Positions 37,868 to 49,532 of a stretch of 64,000 nt of DNA are shown here, piece by piece. A program made the position numbers and the translations under genes. The stretch lies in contig VIIQ02000209.1 of assembly GCA_007449985.2 (NCBI GenBank), positions 62,001 through 126,000 on the forward strand, given 5' to 3'. The stretch is from Desmodesmus armatus (Eukaryota > Chlorophyta > Chlorophyceae > Sphaeropleales > Scenedesmaceae). Numbering within the stretch: the first letter of the stretch is position 1; the number at the start of each line of letters is the position of its first letter. Under the pieces are notes generated by a model. The model saw only the letters and a list, made by a program, of their open reading frames with translations, ran no database searches and was not told the DNA's origin.

Positions 37868-38394
37868 GACTGCTGCGGTGGGAGCTGTGGTTGCTGCTGA
37901 TCCTGCTGCTGCGTGCGGGCAGTGTGTGATTGCTGCTGGTGCGACTTAGATCCGCCCCGAGGCTGCCCCTGTCGCTGCTGCTGCTGCTGCTGCTCGAGAG
38001 GGTTCATCAGAACTGCCATCCTGGCGGCCTTGCCAGCGGCAGCCCTGGCCTGGGACCCAGTACTGCTGGCTGAGCCTGGGGGCCGCTGTCCTGGCAGGGT
38101 TTGCTGCTGCTGCTGCTGCTGTCCTGCCCTGCCCTGGTCCTGAGAGCGCTGCAGCTGGACGTCAGATGTCTGCTGAGCGCCCGCACCAGCCGCAGATTGG
38201 CTGGCTTTGGCAGCCCGGGCCCGTGTGGTCACAGGGTGAACTGCTGCAGCTGCAGGGTGGGTCCCTGCGTTCGCTCCCTCTGCACCATGCCTGCTGCTGT
38301 CGCCGTTTTTGAGGCCCTTTGGAGCTGTGCTGCCCCGTGGCTGTGCCGCCGAGCCCTCACCGGGCTGCTTTGTCGGACTACGTGGCACCATCAT
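36451..38394 (-). CDS. LINE ORF1 protein, 647 aa
   Basis: ATG at 38,394; stop at 36,451. The N-terminal third is basic and A/G/Q-rich; a Q-rich block follows around residues 110-220. Two heptad-like stretches (LLQQLQERFKALEQLGRQV; VKALQRTIKELQEDQQRL) suggest coiled-coil multimerisation, as in other LINE ORF1 proteins. The C-terminal part (ALYKILLRSKELEF, EEEKAQRRAMTPTAKDL) is the most ordered and could be the RNA-binding domain. No CCHC knuckle seen. The stop codon is immediately followed, in the +1 frame, by ORF2. The open frame is intact, suggesting a fairly recent insertion. Confidence 0.85.
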
Positions 38395-38479
38395 TGATGA
38401 TGGCCGTTACGAGGCTTGTAGGTCAGCCAGACCCGCCCAGCTGCCCAGAGCCCACGCTAAGCCCTTTAATAACTATACT

Positions 38480-39240
38480 AAACTGAGGCCGACAATGCCC
38501 ACTTGTATCGACGGCCTCGGTGGACCTTGGGCTGGTGGGGCCGGGCGCATGCCATGGTGTTGTCACTTTCGAGGGCTCGTGGTGTAAACCGCGCTAGCCT
38601 GCAGTCAGTTGGTGGTGGTGAGGGGGCCTTGCGCATGCCGCTGTCTATCGCCGCGCACATGCTGCCATGTTGTCGTTGTACTGATGGCAGCTTGTGCTGA
38701 CCTGTCCTGGTGGATGTTGCACTGGCCGTTCAGTTTCAGTCGGTTGGTGGTGGTCGCGCGCATGCCGCTGTGTTGTCGCTGTACTGACGTCTGCTTGTGT
38801 CGACTTTTTCCTGGTGGATGTTGCGCTGGCCGTTCAGTCGGTGGGTGGTGCTGGGGCCGAGCGCATGTCGCTGTGCTGTCGGCCCGCGCATAATGCGCTG
38901 CCATTGACGGCTTGTCCTGCTGGATCTTGCGCTGGTTGTTCAGTCGCTTGTTGGTGGTGGTGGTGTTGAGCGCACGCAGCTGTGTTGTTGCCGTTCTGAT
39001 GGCTTAGTCCCCGGGGATGAGGGAGCGGGGAGCTGGTGTGTGGGGGGGGGGGGGAGGGGGGGGCAAGCCAGTTTTGGTGGGGGCGTGCGCTGGCTGCTGT
39101 GCTGTCGTTGTTCTGATGGCCGCTTGTAACCACTTGTCCTGGTTGAAGTTGCGCTGGTCTGTCAGTGGTGGTGGCAGCGCGCGCATGCCGCTGTGTTGGT
39201 GCTGTACTGACACTGACACATGGGCTTGATGGAGGGTTGT
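38480..39240 (+). repeat. Degenerate ~100-bp repeat array right of the LINE
   Basis: About six units built from GCGCATGCCGCTGTGTTGTC, TGTACTGATGGCNGCTTGTG, CTTGTCCTGGTGGATGTTGC and GGCCGTTCAGTCGGTGGTGG. The first unit matches 32,180-32,400 including CTTGTATCGACNGCCTCGG. The same modules follow the CBM gene stop, so array and gene 3' flank probably were contiguous before LINE insertion. Confidence 0.8.
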
Positions 39241-41206
39241 AGGTGGGATGGCTACTGCGGGGCAGGGACTGGCGGCTGATGCGTGGAGTTGGGGTGGTGC
39301 AGTTGATTGCCTGTCTGGTCGTGTAGTGGGCGGCTGCCGCAGACTTATGTCATTGGTCGACCAGTTGGGCATGTGGCTGTTTTTGAGCCCAGGTGTGTTG
39401 GGCGTGGCACAGGTGCTGATTGGTTAGCCTGGGAGCTGTTGTTGCTGGATGCAGCAGCCTTGCTTGCAATGCGGGTTACAGTGTGCTGGTGATGGTGCGG
39501 TGCGCAGGGATGGTGCAGTCGATCGCACACAGTCAGTCACATGTGTGCGTGCGGCATGCATGCATGCATCTGTGTTGCAGGCACAGTGCATGGTCGTGTG
39601 GGAGCAAGTGTGTGCTGACATGGCATTTCGTTTGGAGTTGGTGTGTAAGGGAGGTGTGGGGTGTGGGGGACAGGCTGCGTACACATCGAGCTGTTATGTT
39701 ATGCCGCAGCAGAGGAGCCTCACAGAAGAATTGAGAGTATGTAAGGGACGCATTCCCGGTGTGTTGTGGTTTGGGGGCAGGGGAGGTCCGCAAGGACACC
39801 TTGCATGGTGGCGTACAAGGACACCTGGCAATTCCCCCCCCCCCCCTGTGACTGCGGCAGCAGCAGCAACAGCAAGAGGCCTTCGCTTGATACATGCGGC
39901 TGCTGTTGATATGGGTATGCTGGTGTGTGCAGCGTTTGTTTGTGTCTGGTCTGCATGTGTTTTTGAGCTGCTGCTGCATTGCCTTGGGGGAGGTCCGGTG
40001 CTGCAGGACTCTGGTGTGTTCAAATCAAATCAAAGTTACACTTGTAGCTATGAAGCTCAAGAGCTCATGCCAGCCATTCTTGCATCTGGATGTCACATCC
40101 ATCTGCGGTGCATGGGAGCCAAGAGTCATGTGTTCATCTATGACCGTGAGCGATTTCGCAGTTGGGGTCCGGCGGCAGTTTGTGTGTGTGGCCAGCTGGT
40201 GGGGTTTCCTCCCTTGTGACTGAGTGCTCAAAGATATGGGGTTGTCTACCCGCTGACATACATCTGCTGTTGTGTGTGGCCAGCCAGAGGGGGTCCGTCC
40301 CATGCCCCGGCTGTTGTGTGGCCAGCTAGCGCCCCCCCCCCCCTCTCTGGTGATTGAAGCAACAATATGTGCGCAGCAGTGCAAGGTGCACCTTTGCTGT
40401 GGTTTGCTGTCCAGCAGTCACCCCTTGCAGTGGCATGGTCGCCTTGCATGGTGCTTGCTTGGAGGGCTGGTGGTTGGTTCTGTTGTGAGTGATACTGTTG
40501 TTGTACGGGCCGGCAGCCATGGTTGGCTGCAAGTATAGCTGTTGCTGCTCCCGTTGTGTCTATGGGGTGATTGCTGTTGCAGTACACCAGAACATATGCA
40601 ACTGAAGGGAGTTGTGTGTGAAGTGATGCGTTTCAGTGGATGCGTGCATCAGTGTGCTAGTGCAGCTGAAGGGTGTCGTCAAGCTGCTGCTACTGCTGCG
40701 GCTGCTGCTGCTGCCTGGTGACCATTTGGTGTCACCCGATGGTAGGGCATGTACACCAGTGTTTGCTGTGGTGGTGGAGTTGTTTTATGGTGGTTGTTGA
40801 TGTGTGGGAGCGGTGGGATCTGTGGTTATGAACAGCTGTCCCTACTACTGTGTCTGTCGTTGTCTTGGACGGTCTGAGTTCATGTTGAGTGCGGGTGGTG
40901 GTGTCGCCGGTCAAATGCTTGACCTGGATGGTGTAGGGTGTGCATGAACATGTGAAGTACGGTTGGGTTGCAACCCCCTCATTTGCTGCTCCATCTGGCT
41001 CTCTAACGACTCAAGTTGCTCCTGACTCCTGAAAGGACGGCCGGGGTGCCCTGACCAAGTTGATTAGAAGTAGGAGTAACGCAGATGACAAAATCAAATC
41101 AAATCAAAGTTACACTTGCAGCTAATGATGACAATGTCTTGCCCCATCTCAAGACTTGTGCTTGCACTCATCGTGCCAACCACAGCTTGTACTTGTGTGC
41201 TGCCAG
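39241..41206. other. Unassigned stretch with possible plus-strand exons
   Basis: No recognisable domain. Plausible plus-strand exon scraps exist near 39,585-39,640 (VWEQVCADMAFRLEL followed by GTGTGT) and 39,708-39,745 (QQRSLTEELRV between CCGCAG and GTAAGG), but they cannot be joined convincingly. A 27-base direct repeat (see separate entry) brackets about 1.07 kb of it. Confidence 0.3.
40021..41123. repeat. Pair of ~27-bp direct repeats about 1.07 kb apart
   Basis: TCAAATCAAATCAAAGTTAC followed by ACTTG and AGCTA occurs at about 40,021-40,050 and 41,091-41,123. The second copy has one extra AAATC unit. It may be a (AAATC)n-tailed insertion boundary or a target duplication around an unidentified non-autonomous element. 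Confidence 0.5.
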
Positions 41207-41338
41207 GCGCGCCTCCACCTGCTGTGCTACTGGCAGCCTGATGTGGTTGTGGCAGTCAACCAGCAGCTGCGCCCAGACATCAGGGCCGTTACTGCGCGCC
41301 AGAGACTGCAGAGCAACGCACAAGAAGCAAACGGCTAG
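41207..41338 (+). CDS. Candidate terminal exon of an unidentified plus-strand gene
   Basis: After a TGCTGCCAG acceptor, an open frame of 43 codons (ARLHLLCYWQPDVVVAVNQQ...) ends with a TAG at 41,336-41,338. Composition and absence of triplet runs resemble real coding sequence in this window, but no family is recognised and upstream exons are unclear. It would converge on the F-box/LRR gene, about 500 bases away. Confidence 0.3.
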   Translation, partial: ARLHLLCYWQPDVVVAVNQQLRPDIRAVTARQRLQSNAQEANG

Positions 41339-41834
41339 TTAGCAGCGTGTTGGGGTGCATTTAGTGCTTAGCTCATCCACAAGGCCACTTCATCATGTTG
41401 CCTTCTGGTAGGCACAAACTTCTACGGTAGAAGTTGGATGCCGGCCCAGCATCTTTCCTTGCGGTAAGGACAGTATATGGTGCCTTGTGAACTCACAACA
41501 AACATGCATGCAGCAAATGTGCCTTAGGAATTCCTAGTGCACTTTCGTAAGTATCCCTAGGGGTCTTGCTCAACAGGTGTGGCAGGAGCAGCAAGCAGTG
41601 TGCACCGTCGCCTCCTGACGTTCCTTCAAGGAAAGTCTGGAGGCACAAATTATGAGCATGATGCTTTGATGGCCATGATGGCCAACATGTGATGCCACTA
41701 GGCCACACTGATAGGCGACAGGGCGCCACTCCCATGGACATAACTCTATGCTCTAGTAAGTGACATGCACTCAGGTTGTCATGTACTGGTACCACAACAC
41801 AGCCACCAGGCAGACAGTGGCAACCCAAGCCGAC

Positions 41835-43819
41835 TCAGCTTTCCCACCCTGCACTCCCCACCTTAATTTCTGATAGATCATCGTCACCATCCTCATCGTC
41901 ACCAGAGTCCCACCACCAGCAATCCTCCTTGGCATCGCTGTCGTTGGTGTCACCCGGGCCACCCGGTGGTACCGGCAGCCGCAGATGAGTCAGCTGCCTG
42001 AGAGCCGTGAGGGCTAGCCTGCTGACCCTTGAGACTTGACTTGGTTTCCGAATCTTCAAATGCCTCAGGCCCGTCAGCTGAGCCAAGACTCCAACAGCCG
42101 ACTCAGTGGTGACACGGTTGGTTTCAAGACGGGTCAGGGCAAGTAGCTTTGTGAGGGAGAGGAGGGATACCTTGGGCTGCAAGATGTCTAGCAGGCGAAG
42201 GCTGCGGAGGTTCGGGCAGGCTTGCACCAACCTTTTGAGGTCAGCTGCTGCCAGCACCGGCGCCACGTCAGTAGAGTTTTCGAGACATAGGCGAGTCAGT
42301 GCTGTCAGCTGACCGTTGCGCGAGAAGATGTGGCGCCAGGCATCACGAGGGAGGGGCCATTCGAGAAGGTCGAGTCTTTGAAGGCTGCTGCTGGCCGTGA
42401 TGTTTGCGAAGGCGGACGCCGGTACTACCGGGCGGCCTACGTATCCCCCAGGGCGGCCGCCAAACATGAACAACTCTGTGAGCTGCGTCATGGCTCCCAT
42501 GTCTTGCAACAGCTGGGCCTGGTGCTCAAGGTCCTCTGGCATCTTGCAAAGTGCCAGACTCAAGTCCCTCAAGTTGCTGCGCCCAGAAAAGGTTTGTGGA
42601 TGCAAACAGCAATATTCAATTTCAAGTTCTTCCAATGCAGTCATTTGGCCAAAAACTGCGGTGCCCAAAGGCAAAGGGGAGATGCGCCAGAGGGTGAGGC
42701 TCGTGAGGCAAGTCAACCCTTCCGTGCGCATGCAGTTAGTGAAGGTTGATGACATCATCTGCAGTGAAGCTTGGGGGGATGAGTCATCTGCCCACTCAGC
42801 ATTTTCCAGCCGCAACTCTTGCAGCTCCGAGAGGCAACTCAATTGTTGCAGAGCTGCTGCTGTGACCGCACTGTTCTTGAGATCCAAGTACGTCAAGTGT
42901 TGCAGCAGGCTGAGATGCTTGCCGGGGATGTGAGGCTCATCTGCAAGAACATGAGGTGTGCAAGTGGTGGTGAACACGTCTCAGTTTCCCTGCTTGTACA
43001 CGTTGTGCATGATGTGCCATGATCTAGCCGGCCTTTGCACGAATGGCCCAAAGCAGAGTGTCAGCAGTTTTTGTACACCAGTGCATCAACTGCAACAATT
43101 ACTGGGTCGCATTGTTACGAGAAGGGCTGGCCCATGCGGCATGAGCTCTTGAGCTTCACACCTAGCTGCCGACCAAACTTTGTGAGTCACTCTGACAGGC
43201 TACACCCGGTTGTTTGCATGTTGAAGGTGCCACTGGGCAGGGTGGCACGTGCCAGTGTACTGATGCTTGTAACAACCCACCACAAACCTTCAATCCAGTT
43301 ACCTGGGTCCATAGACTTCACCCCCTCGATGCTGAGCTGCTGCTGAACACTGAGGAACTTGAGTGCCTTGAGCTGCGGCACGGACTCAGCCCAACCATAC
43401 ACCCGAGCACTGTCCAGCTGCAGATAGGTCAGGTGTTCAGGGTTTGGCAGCAGGCCCCTCCACTTTCCAGAGGCTGTCAGCCGAATCGTCCATGTGGTGT
43501 CTGTGATGATGAGCTCTTGGAGGTGGGAGTGGTCCAAAGGGGAGCCCATGGCACGCATGCGGTTGTACCACACTTTGTTGGCACACGGTGCACTGTGCTT
43601 CACACACCACAGGTGGCATGCCGTCGCCTTTTTGAGGCTTGTGAGCTCTAGAAATTGGTCCGGAATCCATTCACTGCCGGGGTCTGTTGTGGCTTCTGCT
43701 GCTGCTTTGGACCAGCTGCTGCTCACCAGAGCACAGCTTTCCAGCCGCTCATGGAGGCGGATCTGCTGCAAGATGAGCTTCAATGCAGGGAGAGGCAGCG
43801 TAGACCAGTCCCTAGACAT
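41835..43819 (-). CDS. F-box/leucine-rich-repeat protein, two exons, 540 aa
   Basis: Likely substrate adaptor of an SCF-type E3 ubiquitin ligase. Exon 1 (43,303-43,819) starts at the ATG at 43,819 and reads SRDWSTLPLPALKLILQQI, an F-box-like LPxxxLxxI helix, then LESCALVSSSWSKAA, typical of F-box helices 2-3. A G|GTAACT donor and TTGCAG acceptor join it in frame (G|AT) to exon 2 (41,835-42,940); total 1,623 bases, exactly 541 codons with stop. Exon 2 holds at least seven leucine-rich repeats (LTYLDLKNSAV, LSELQELRLENAEW, LTALTRLCLENST, LTGLRHLKI, LRQLTHLRL) and an acidic tail (DSGDDEDGDDDLSE). It is the only multi-exon gene here without exon-boundary copies or triplet runs. Exon structure is convincing; the target is unknown. 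Confidence 0.88.
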
Positions 43820-44224
43820 GCTGGCCTGATGCTGTGCACACAAACACCAATCTCGAACCAAGCCTTGAAGCAGGAGGTGGAAGGAGGGTGTTGCGGGTAT
43901 TGGTTCTGGCCTCGGCAAGAGCAAGTGCTGGGGAGTTTTGATGTCAGACGAGGAAACGTGCCATCAGCTTATATAGCGATGCATGAGGAAGCTGCGTGCA
44001 TGTGGTCTTCTGGAAGGTCAGTCGAAGGTCACACCACAGATGACTCATTTGTCGGACATGTTGCGCCTCCAGCGTTGGTGAGTTCGCTTGAAAAGAAAAC
44101 TTGATGTTTTCCAGTAATTCTGAATCAATGTTTATGGCTGTGAAGTGCAAAGCGTCTCATCGCCTGCGAATCCTCCTCACCTCGCCCGCGACGCATCGCC
44201 CGCGGATCCCCCATGGTCTGTGCA

Positions 44225-44640
44225 GGCCGATTGAAGCCAAGAACCAAGGGCCACGCGCACACGAAGCAGAGTAGAACTTATGCAGGCAGGCCAACTGCAT
44301 GTTTGCACTGCACGGGGGGTGGGGGGGGGGGGTAGACTGGGTGATGGCTCCAACTTGTGATTCGACTTTGACGATTCTAGCCACTTGGACTTGGACTAAG
44401 CAGCCGGCCAGGGCAGCACGCACATGCTTGAATCCGTATTTGCAGACCAATTCAAGCCAAGAACCAGGGGCTATGCCCACACGAAGCAGAGTGGAACTTA
44501 TGAAGGCAGGCTAACTGCATGTTGGCAGGGGGGGGGGGGGGCAAGATAGATTGAGTGATGGCTCCAACTCATGATTCGACTTGACATAACTATAGCCACT
44601 CGGACTTGGACGAAGCAGCCGGCCAGGGCAGCACGCACAC
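44225..44640. repeat. ~215-bp tandem duplication
   Basis: Copies at about 44,225-44,425 and 44,443-44,640 share AAGCCAAGAACCA, ACACGAAGCAGAGT, AACTGCATGTT, a poly-G run, GATGGCTCCAACT and GCAGCCGGCCAGGGCAGCAC with about 10-15% divergence. Noncoding in both. Confidence 0.85.
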
Positions 44641-44899
44641 CCCTGCTCCCATAATGCTCTCATCAGTACGGTACGCCTGATAAGTGCCACTGACAGTGTC
44701 ATGGTATGCTGGTTTTGCCAAGCTCTCCTTACAACTGCGCCGGGCCCATCCTTCAAGCTTCTCATTGCCATGCCTTGCCATATGTGTTGATGATGTTGTG
44801 CGGTATCAGCGTCAACCATCCGACAACGATGGCACAGCTGCTATCGTCACTTCAACTGTCTCCCCAACAACCGCTCCATAACAGCACACCAACAACACT

Positions 44900-45085
44900 C
44901 AACTGCGATGTCGCGCCTCTGGTAGCGCTACTGCAGCGCTGCAGCACAAACGATGTTATGTCGGATGCTGCATCATGCAGTGCAGTGTCAGCACAACTGC
45001 GATGCCGCGCCTCTGGCAGCACCGATGCAGCACAAACCGTGGTGTGTGGGATGCCGCATCATGCAGTGCAGTGCCAGGCGCCACA
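44900..45085. repeat. ~95-bp tandem duplication
   Basis: CAACTGCGATGYCGCGCCTC, GCAGCACAAACNRT, GATGCYGCATCATGCAGTGC occur twice in the same order at about 44,900-44,995 and 44,996-45,085. Confidence 0.85.
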
Positions 45086-46188
45086 ACAAACACCATTACA
45101 GATGTCCGCCCCGTTCAAAGTATGCTATGCCGTACTATCAGTCCATTCCACGATGGTCCATCAACGGTTGCCAGTCCAGCCAATGATGGTCCAAAGGACC
45201 GCCATGATGAGGGCCTCACCGTGACTCACTAGTGATGTTCCAAACATGTTTGAGACATGTTTGAAACATTAGGCTGTAGCCGCTTACTATCCCTTGCTGC
45301 ACGACGTGTGCTCACGGACACAAACCTGTCACAGACCCCCAGTGAACTTGCCATGCTAGTCCCTATCACAGCCATCAAACCATAACCGTTATGAAGTTTG
45401 CTGTACTGCAACTTCAAGGCTTGAAACCGTACCGCTTGAAGTTGTATGTCACAACAGTCAAGACACCAACCGTACTGCTGATGTTATGCTGCCGTGTGCT
45501 ATCGCAGCAACTTGCTATGACAGGTGACAACTGCCATCCAACACACGTGACAATCACCCAACACACATGCCATCGCCGATGATACGGTATCACCCCCCCC
45601 CCCCCCCCCACCACCACCAACAAAGCAGTGCTATGCCGGTTCCAACGCCCCGCAAGGGACTATCTCGTCACCCTCCCAAAGTCCACACTCAACAAGCCAG
45701 TGGTATGATACGATTTGGCTTATAAGCACATACTAACACTGTGCCACAATGGAGTCCACATGTTTATTATCCAGGTTTACTCTGCCCAGCCCAACCAATG
45801 GCATTGCTGCCAAGCTGAGGTTGGGCTCAAGGCTCAGAAGCCAACCACTAACATAGTGCCTGGCTCGACTCCCTGCCCCAACGTCCCCACACTCAGCGGC
45901 CACATCAGCCCAGTACACATACTATGCTAGTAGTATGCTGGCTACACATGCATCCTCTATGCCACACACACACTCTCTCTATTTCCCACAGTGCTACTCA
46001 CACACTGTAGCACACACCTTTCTCAGTGTGCTGACGAGGTCAACAACCACCACAACCCAAAAAGGTGTGAGCGCAGAAGTGCAAGTCAGGTAGCCTACAC
46101 ACACATCACGCTTTCATGCCATGAACACTGACCCCATGCATGCTCAAGCCATGCTTGCTCAAGTCATGCATGCTCGCGCCATCCATGT

Positions 46189-49100
46189 TCATGCCACGTT
46201 GTCATTGAACCATGCCCATGCCTCTGCATAGCTCAAGTAGCCGGAAGCAGCAGCAGCCTCAGCAGCAGCAGCATCCCCTGCTGCAATACCCTCTGCAATA
46301 CCCTCTGCAATAGCCTTCTTCGTCTTCTTCTTCAGGTTAGGCAGCCTTGCAAAGGAGAAGCGCTGTGGGGGAGGCTCTGGGCAGCAGGAGCACCGTGGGT
46401 TTGGGTTCATGGGTGGGATGATCTCATCTGGACTTGAAGGGGGTATCAGCTCGCCAACCTTGATCAGACCGGGCTGCAGCAAGAAGACAGCAAACAGGTG
46501 GCAGCAGGACAGTAAGGAAAGGATGGCTGTGCAACTTATAGTACACCAGCAGGCTAAGACATGTCTTTGCAAGCCCAAGCACTGAAATGGCCTGATGGAG
46601 CGTCAATAGCCACCAATAAAGCCGCAATCTTGAACGCAGGTGGGAAAACAAAGTGCCGCACTTTGCAGGCTGCAGCGGACTGCTTGTAAAGCAACTGTTG
46701 AACGGGCTTTGACGGAATTGGGAAGGGGGGGGGGAGCGCAACAGGGTGCGGGGGGGGGGGGGGGGGGGCAAGATGATTGCCTACTGATAGAAGATGCTGC
46801 AATCCATACGCTGCCCCTGTTGAACCCCCCCCCCCCAGCCTTCACCCCCCTCGAACCAACCAACACATTCAAACACCCTCCGACCCCCTTCGCCTGGCAG
46901 GGCTATGTCTGCACGCCATACGCCGCCCCCTGGTTGAACCCCCTTAGCGCATACATCTTGCTCATCTTGAAATAGCTGCTGGCAAAGGCGTCATTGTAGG
47001 CAGACTGCGCCCCACCACACCCCACAGCCCCCGGCCTGTTGCACAGGCTGACTGAACCTGAGTTGGTAGACACCCTCTCCTCCCCCCCCCCCCCCCCTAC
47101 TGCCCCCCCCCCCCCTCCCCTCCTCAAGGACACCTTGCCCCCCCCCCTCAACCCCCCTCACCTGGCAAGGTTGTGTCTGCACACCATACGCCGCCCCTGG
47201 TTGAACCCCCTGAGCGCATACATCTTGCTCATCTTGAAATAGCTGCTGGCAAAGGCGTCATTGTAGGGGCCCTGTGCCCCAATGCACCCCACAGACCCCG
47301 GCCTGTTGCACATGTTGACGGAGCCGCCATTTGTTGACACCAGGGCGAAGGGCTTGAAGGGGGGCACGCCTAGCTGGTGGTCGCATGTGCCTGTGATGGC
47401 GGGGATACCGTTGGGCTGTTGGGGGCTGCGAGGGAGTGACAAGGGGAGGGCAGGAAGTGTCAATCAGTGTTGGGCTGGTGGGACGCACTGTCAGTTGCAC
47501 ACTTGCTGTTGTGAGGTCAACAGTGGCTTCAAACGCAGGAGTGACAGGGCAAGGGCAGCAAGAGGAAGGGGATCAGTATGGTGGGCACATGGTCAGTTGC
47601 ACCCTTGCTGTAGGGGAGTATGTAGAGTGTTTGATTTGTTTACGCATGCATGTAGTCCCACGCACGTGCACAGCAGTATGCCAATCAACCGCATGCCTGG
47701 TTTGTACTACAAGTGGGTTGAACCCAGTGGGTCAAAGGGTTTACCCTAAATCCATATCAGCTGGGTTCTGCTGTGTGCCTACTGGCTGCTGCGTTGATGC
47801 TCTCCAGGCCTGCCAGGGCGTGCAGGTGGCCGTTCACCCTAAACCCTAAAAGTCACCATGAACCATACATTTAAACCATACACTGAACCCTTACCAGCTG
47901 GGTCCTGCTGTGTGCCTCCTTGCTGCTGCATTGATACTCTTAAGGCCTGCCAGGGCATACATGTAGCTGCTCACCTCAAACCCTGAAGTCCTGCCAGGAC
48001 TTCAGTGAAGATACTGAACGTGGCATTGAACCCTGATTCAAACCCTACACAAAGCCCTAAAGTGAGCTCACCAGCTGGGTTCTGCAGTGTGCCGCCTGGC
48101 TGCTGCATTGATACTCTCCAGGCCTACCAGGGCGCGGAGGTATGGGCCACGTCGGGGCGGGCACTGATCTCAACATCAGCTGGCATGGCGCACGACAGGA
48201 CGGGGGTGGGCATGGTGGCGTTCACCACCTCACGAGGGAACTGCAGGGGGGGGGGCATAATTTTGGGGGAGTCCCACGAGCATGTTGGCTAAACAAGAAT
48301 GGCAACGCTACAGCCCACCAAAGGAAAGGCAGGCGTCACAGGGGCAGGTTACGGCATCAGCACATCATTCAAGCAAACACGCATGTTGGTACCTAGCAGG
48401 ATACTTGCCCTCACTTTACTACAGTAACATGATGTTACCGCTCAGCACATCTGCAGCTACATGTGTTGCCCTCTCGATCCCTATCTCACGGCACACTTCA
48501 CCCCCCCCCCCCCCCACACACACACACCAGTTCGTGCCCCTCACCTGGCAGATGCGTGTGTCCTCAGCTGAGTTGATGTCCAGCAGCACCTTGGCCCACT
48601 CAGCATCAAGCCTGAAAGTAATGCAGCAGCAGCAGCAGCAGCAGCAGCAGTTAGTGTGGTGAGGGCTGCAGCAAGTGTGACTCGATGTCTAGTACCGATT
48701 CTGGCACACTAAGCGTGCAGCCGGATGCAGCAGTGGCACCAGCAGCAGCAGCAGCAGCATACAAACTCGGCATGCTGGGGATGTCCACCTGTCCTGCTCA
48801 GCCCAAACGCCAGCCTGCTGTGGCCGTCCAACCATCCACAACACCCCCAGGGTGCAGGCGGCCCCCCCCCCACCACACACACATACACTCATATACATAC
48901 TCACACTCAACCACACCCCTCTCACAACTGCTCAGTGCTTACTTGTTGGGTGTTGAGTCCAGGCAGCCCACACCAAAGCAGGCAGTAGAGTGAGCTGACA
49001 GCAGGTTCACCATGTCTGTCAATGGGCAGTGGCAGCAGCAGCAGCAGTAATGGAGGGCAACGTCAGGTTCTGACACAGTCACACAGTGTGTCAGTACCAG

Positions 49101-49495
49101 CAAGTATGTGGATAGCAGGCTTTGAAGGAACTTGTCTTTGGTGTGAGTTAGCGTGTCGGCCGCTGCACTGTTTCTGTTGCATGTGTGAACCGGTGGTTGC
49201 CTGTGAATTCACTGCATGATTGCTAGCTGCGTAGGTAGTATTTTGCTGACAACCCCAAGGATCCAATGTGTCAAGGCCATCATGCAGGCTGTCGTTGATG
49301 CGTGTGGCACAAAGGAACTGGTGCTGGGCGGTGTCCTGCCTTGCTTTCAACCGCCGTGGCAACAGTGTAGATGCACGCAGGCTGTCATGTTTGCAAAAGG
49401 TGGCTCTGCCCAAGCACAACCAGGTGCACCATCTTGACAGTTGGACAGCACTTACCGAAGTTTGTCAAGCCATTTGTCCAGAAGTAGGAGATCTA

Positions 49496-49532
<37 letters not shown>

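Larger units (their letters stand above)
32688..38394 (-). mobile_element. APE-type non-LTR retrotransposon (LINE), ORF1 and ORF2
   Basis: Two adjacent ORFs in the LINE order: ORF1 (nucleic-acid-binding/coiled-coil) then ORF2 (apurinic-like endonuclease, reverse transcriptase, C-terminal Cys/His knuckle). Coordinates are of the coding part only; the 5' and 3' UTR ends and any target-site duplication could not be placed. On both sides lie related repeats (32,180-32,420 and 38,490-38,720). L1-like by domain order; the clade is not proven. Confidence 0.92.
43820..46188. other. Gene-poor spacer with small tandem duplications
   Basis: No gene recognised. Contains the two duplications listed separately, a poly-C run near 45,592-45,609, and otherwise unique-looking sequence. 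The promoter of the F-box gene should lie just above 43,819. Confidence 0.5.

Noticed and set aside
39449..40219. 256-residue plus-strand open frame
   Set aside because: No ATG-led domain, Cys/Gly/Val composition typical of noncoding GT-rich sequence here, and it runs through the AAATC repeat.
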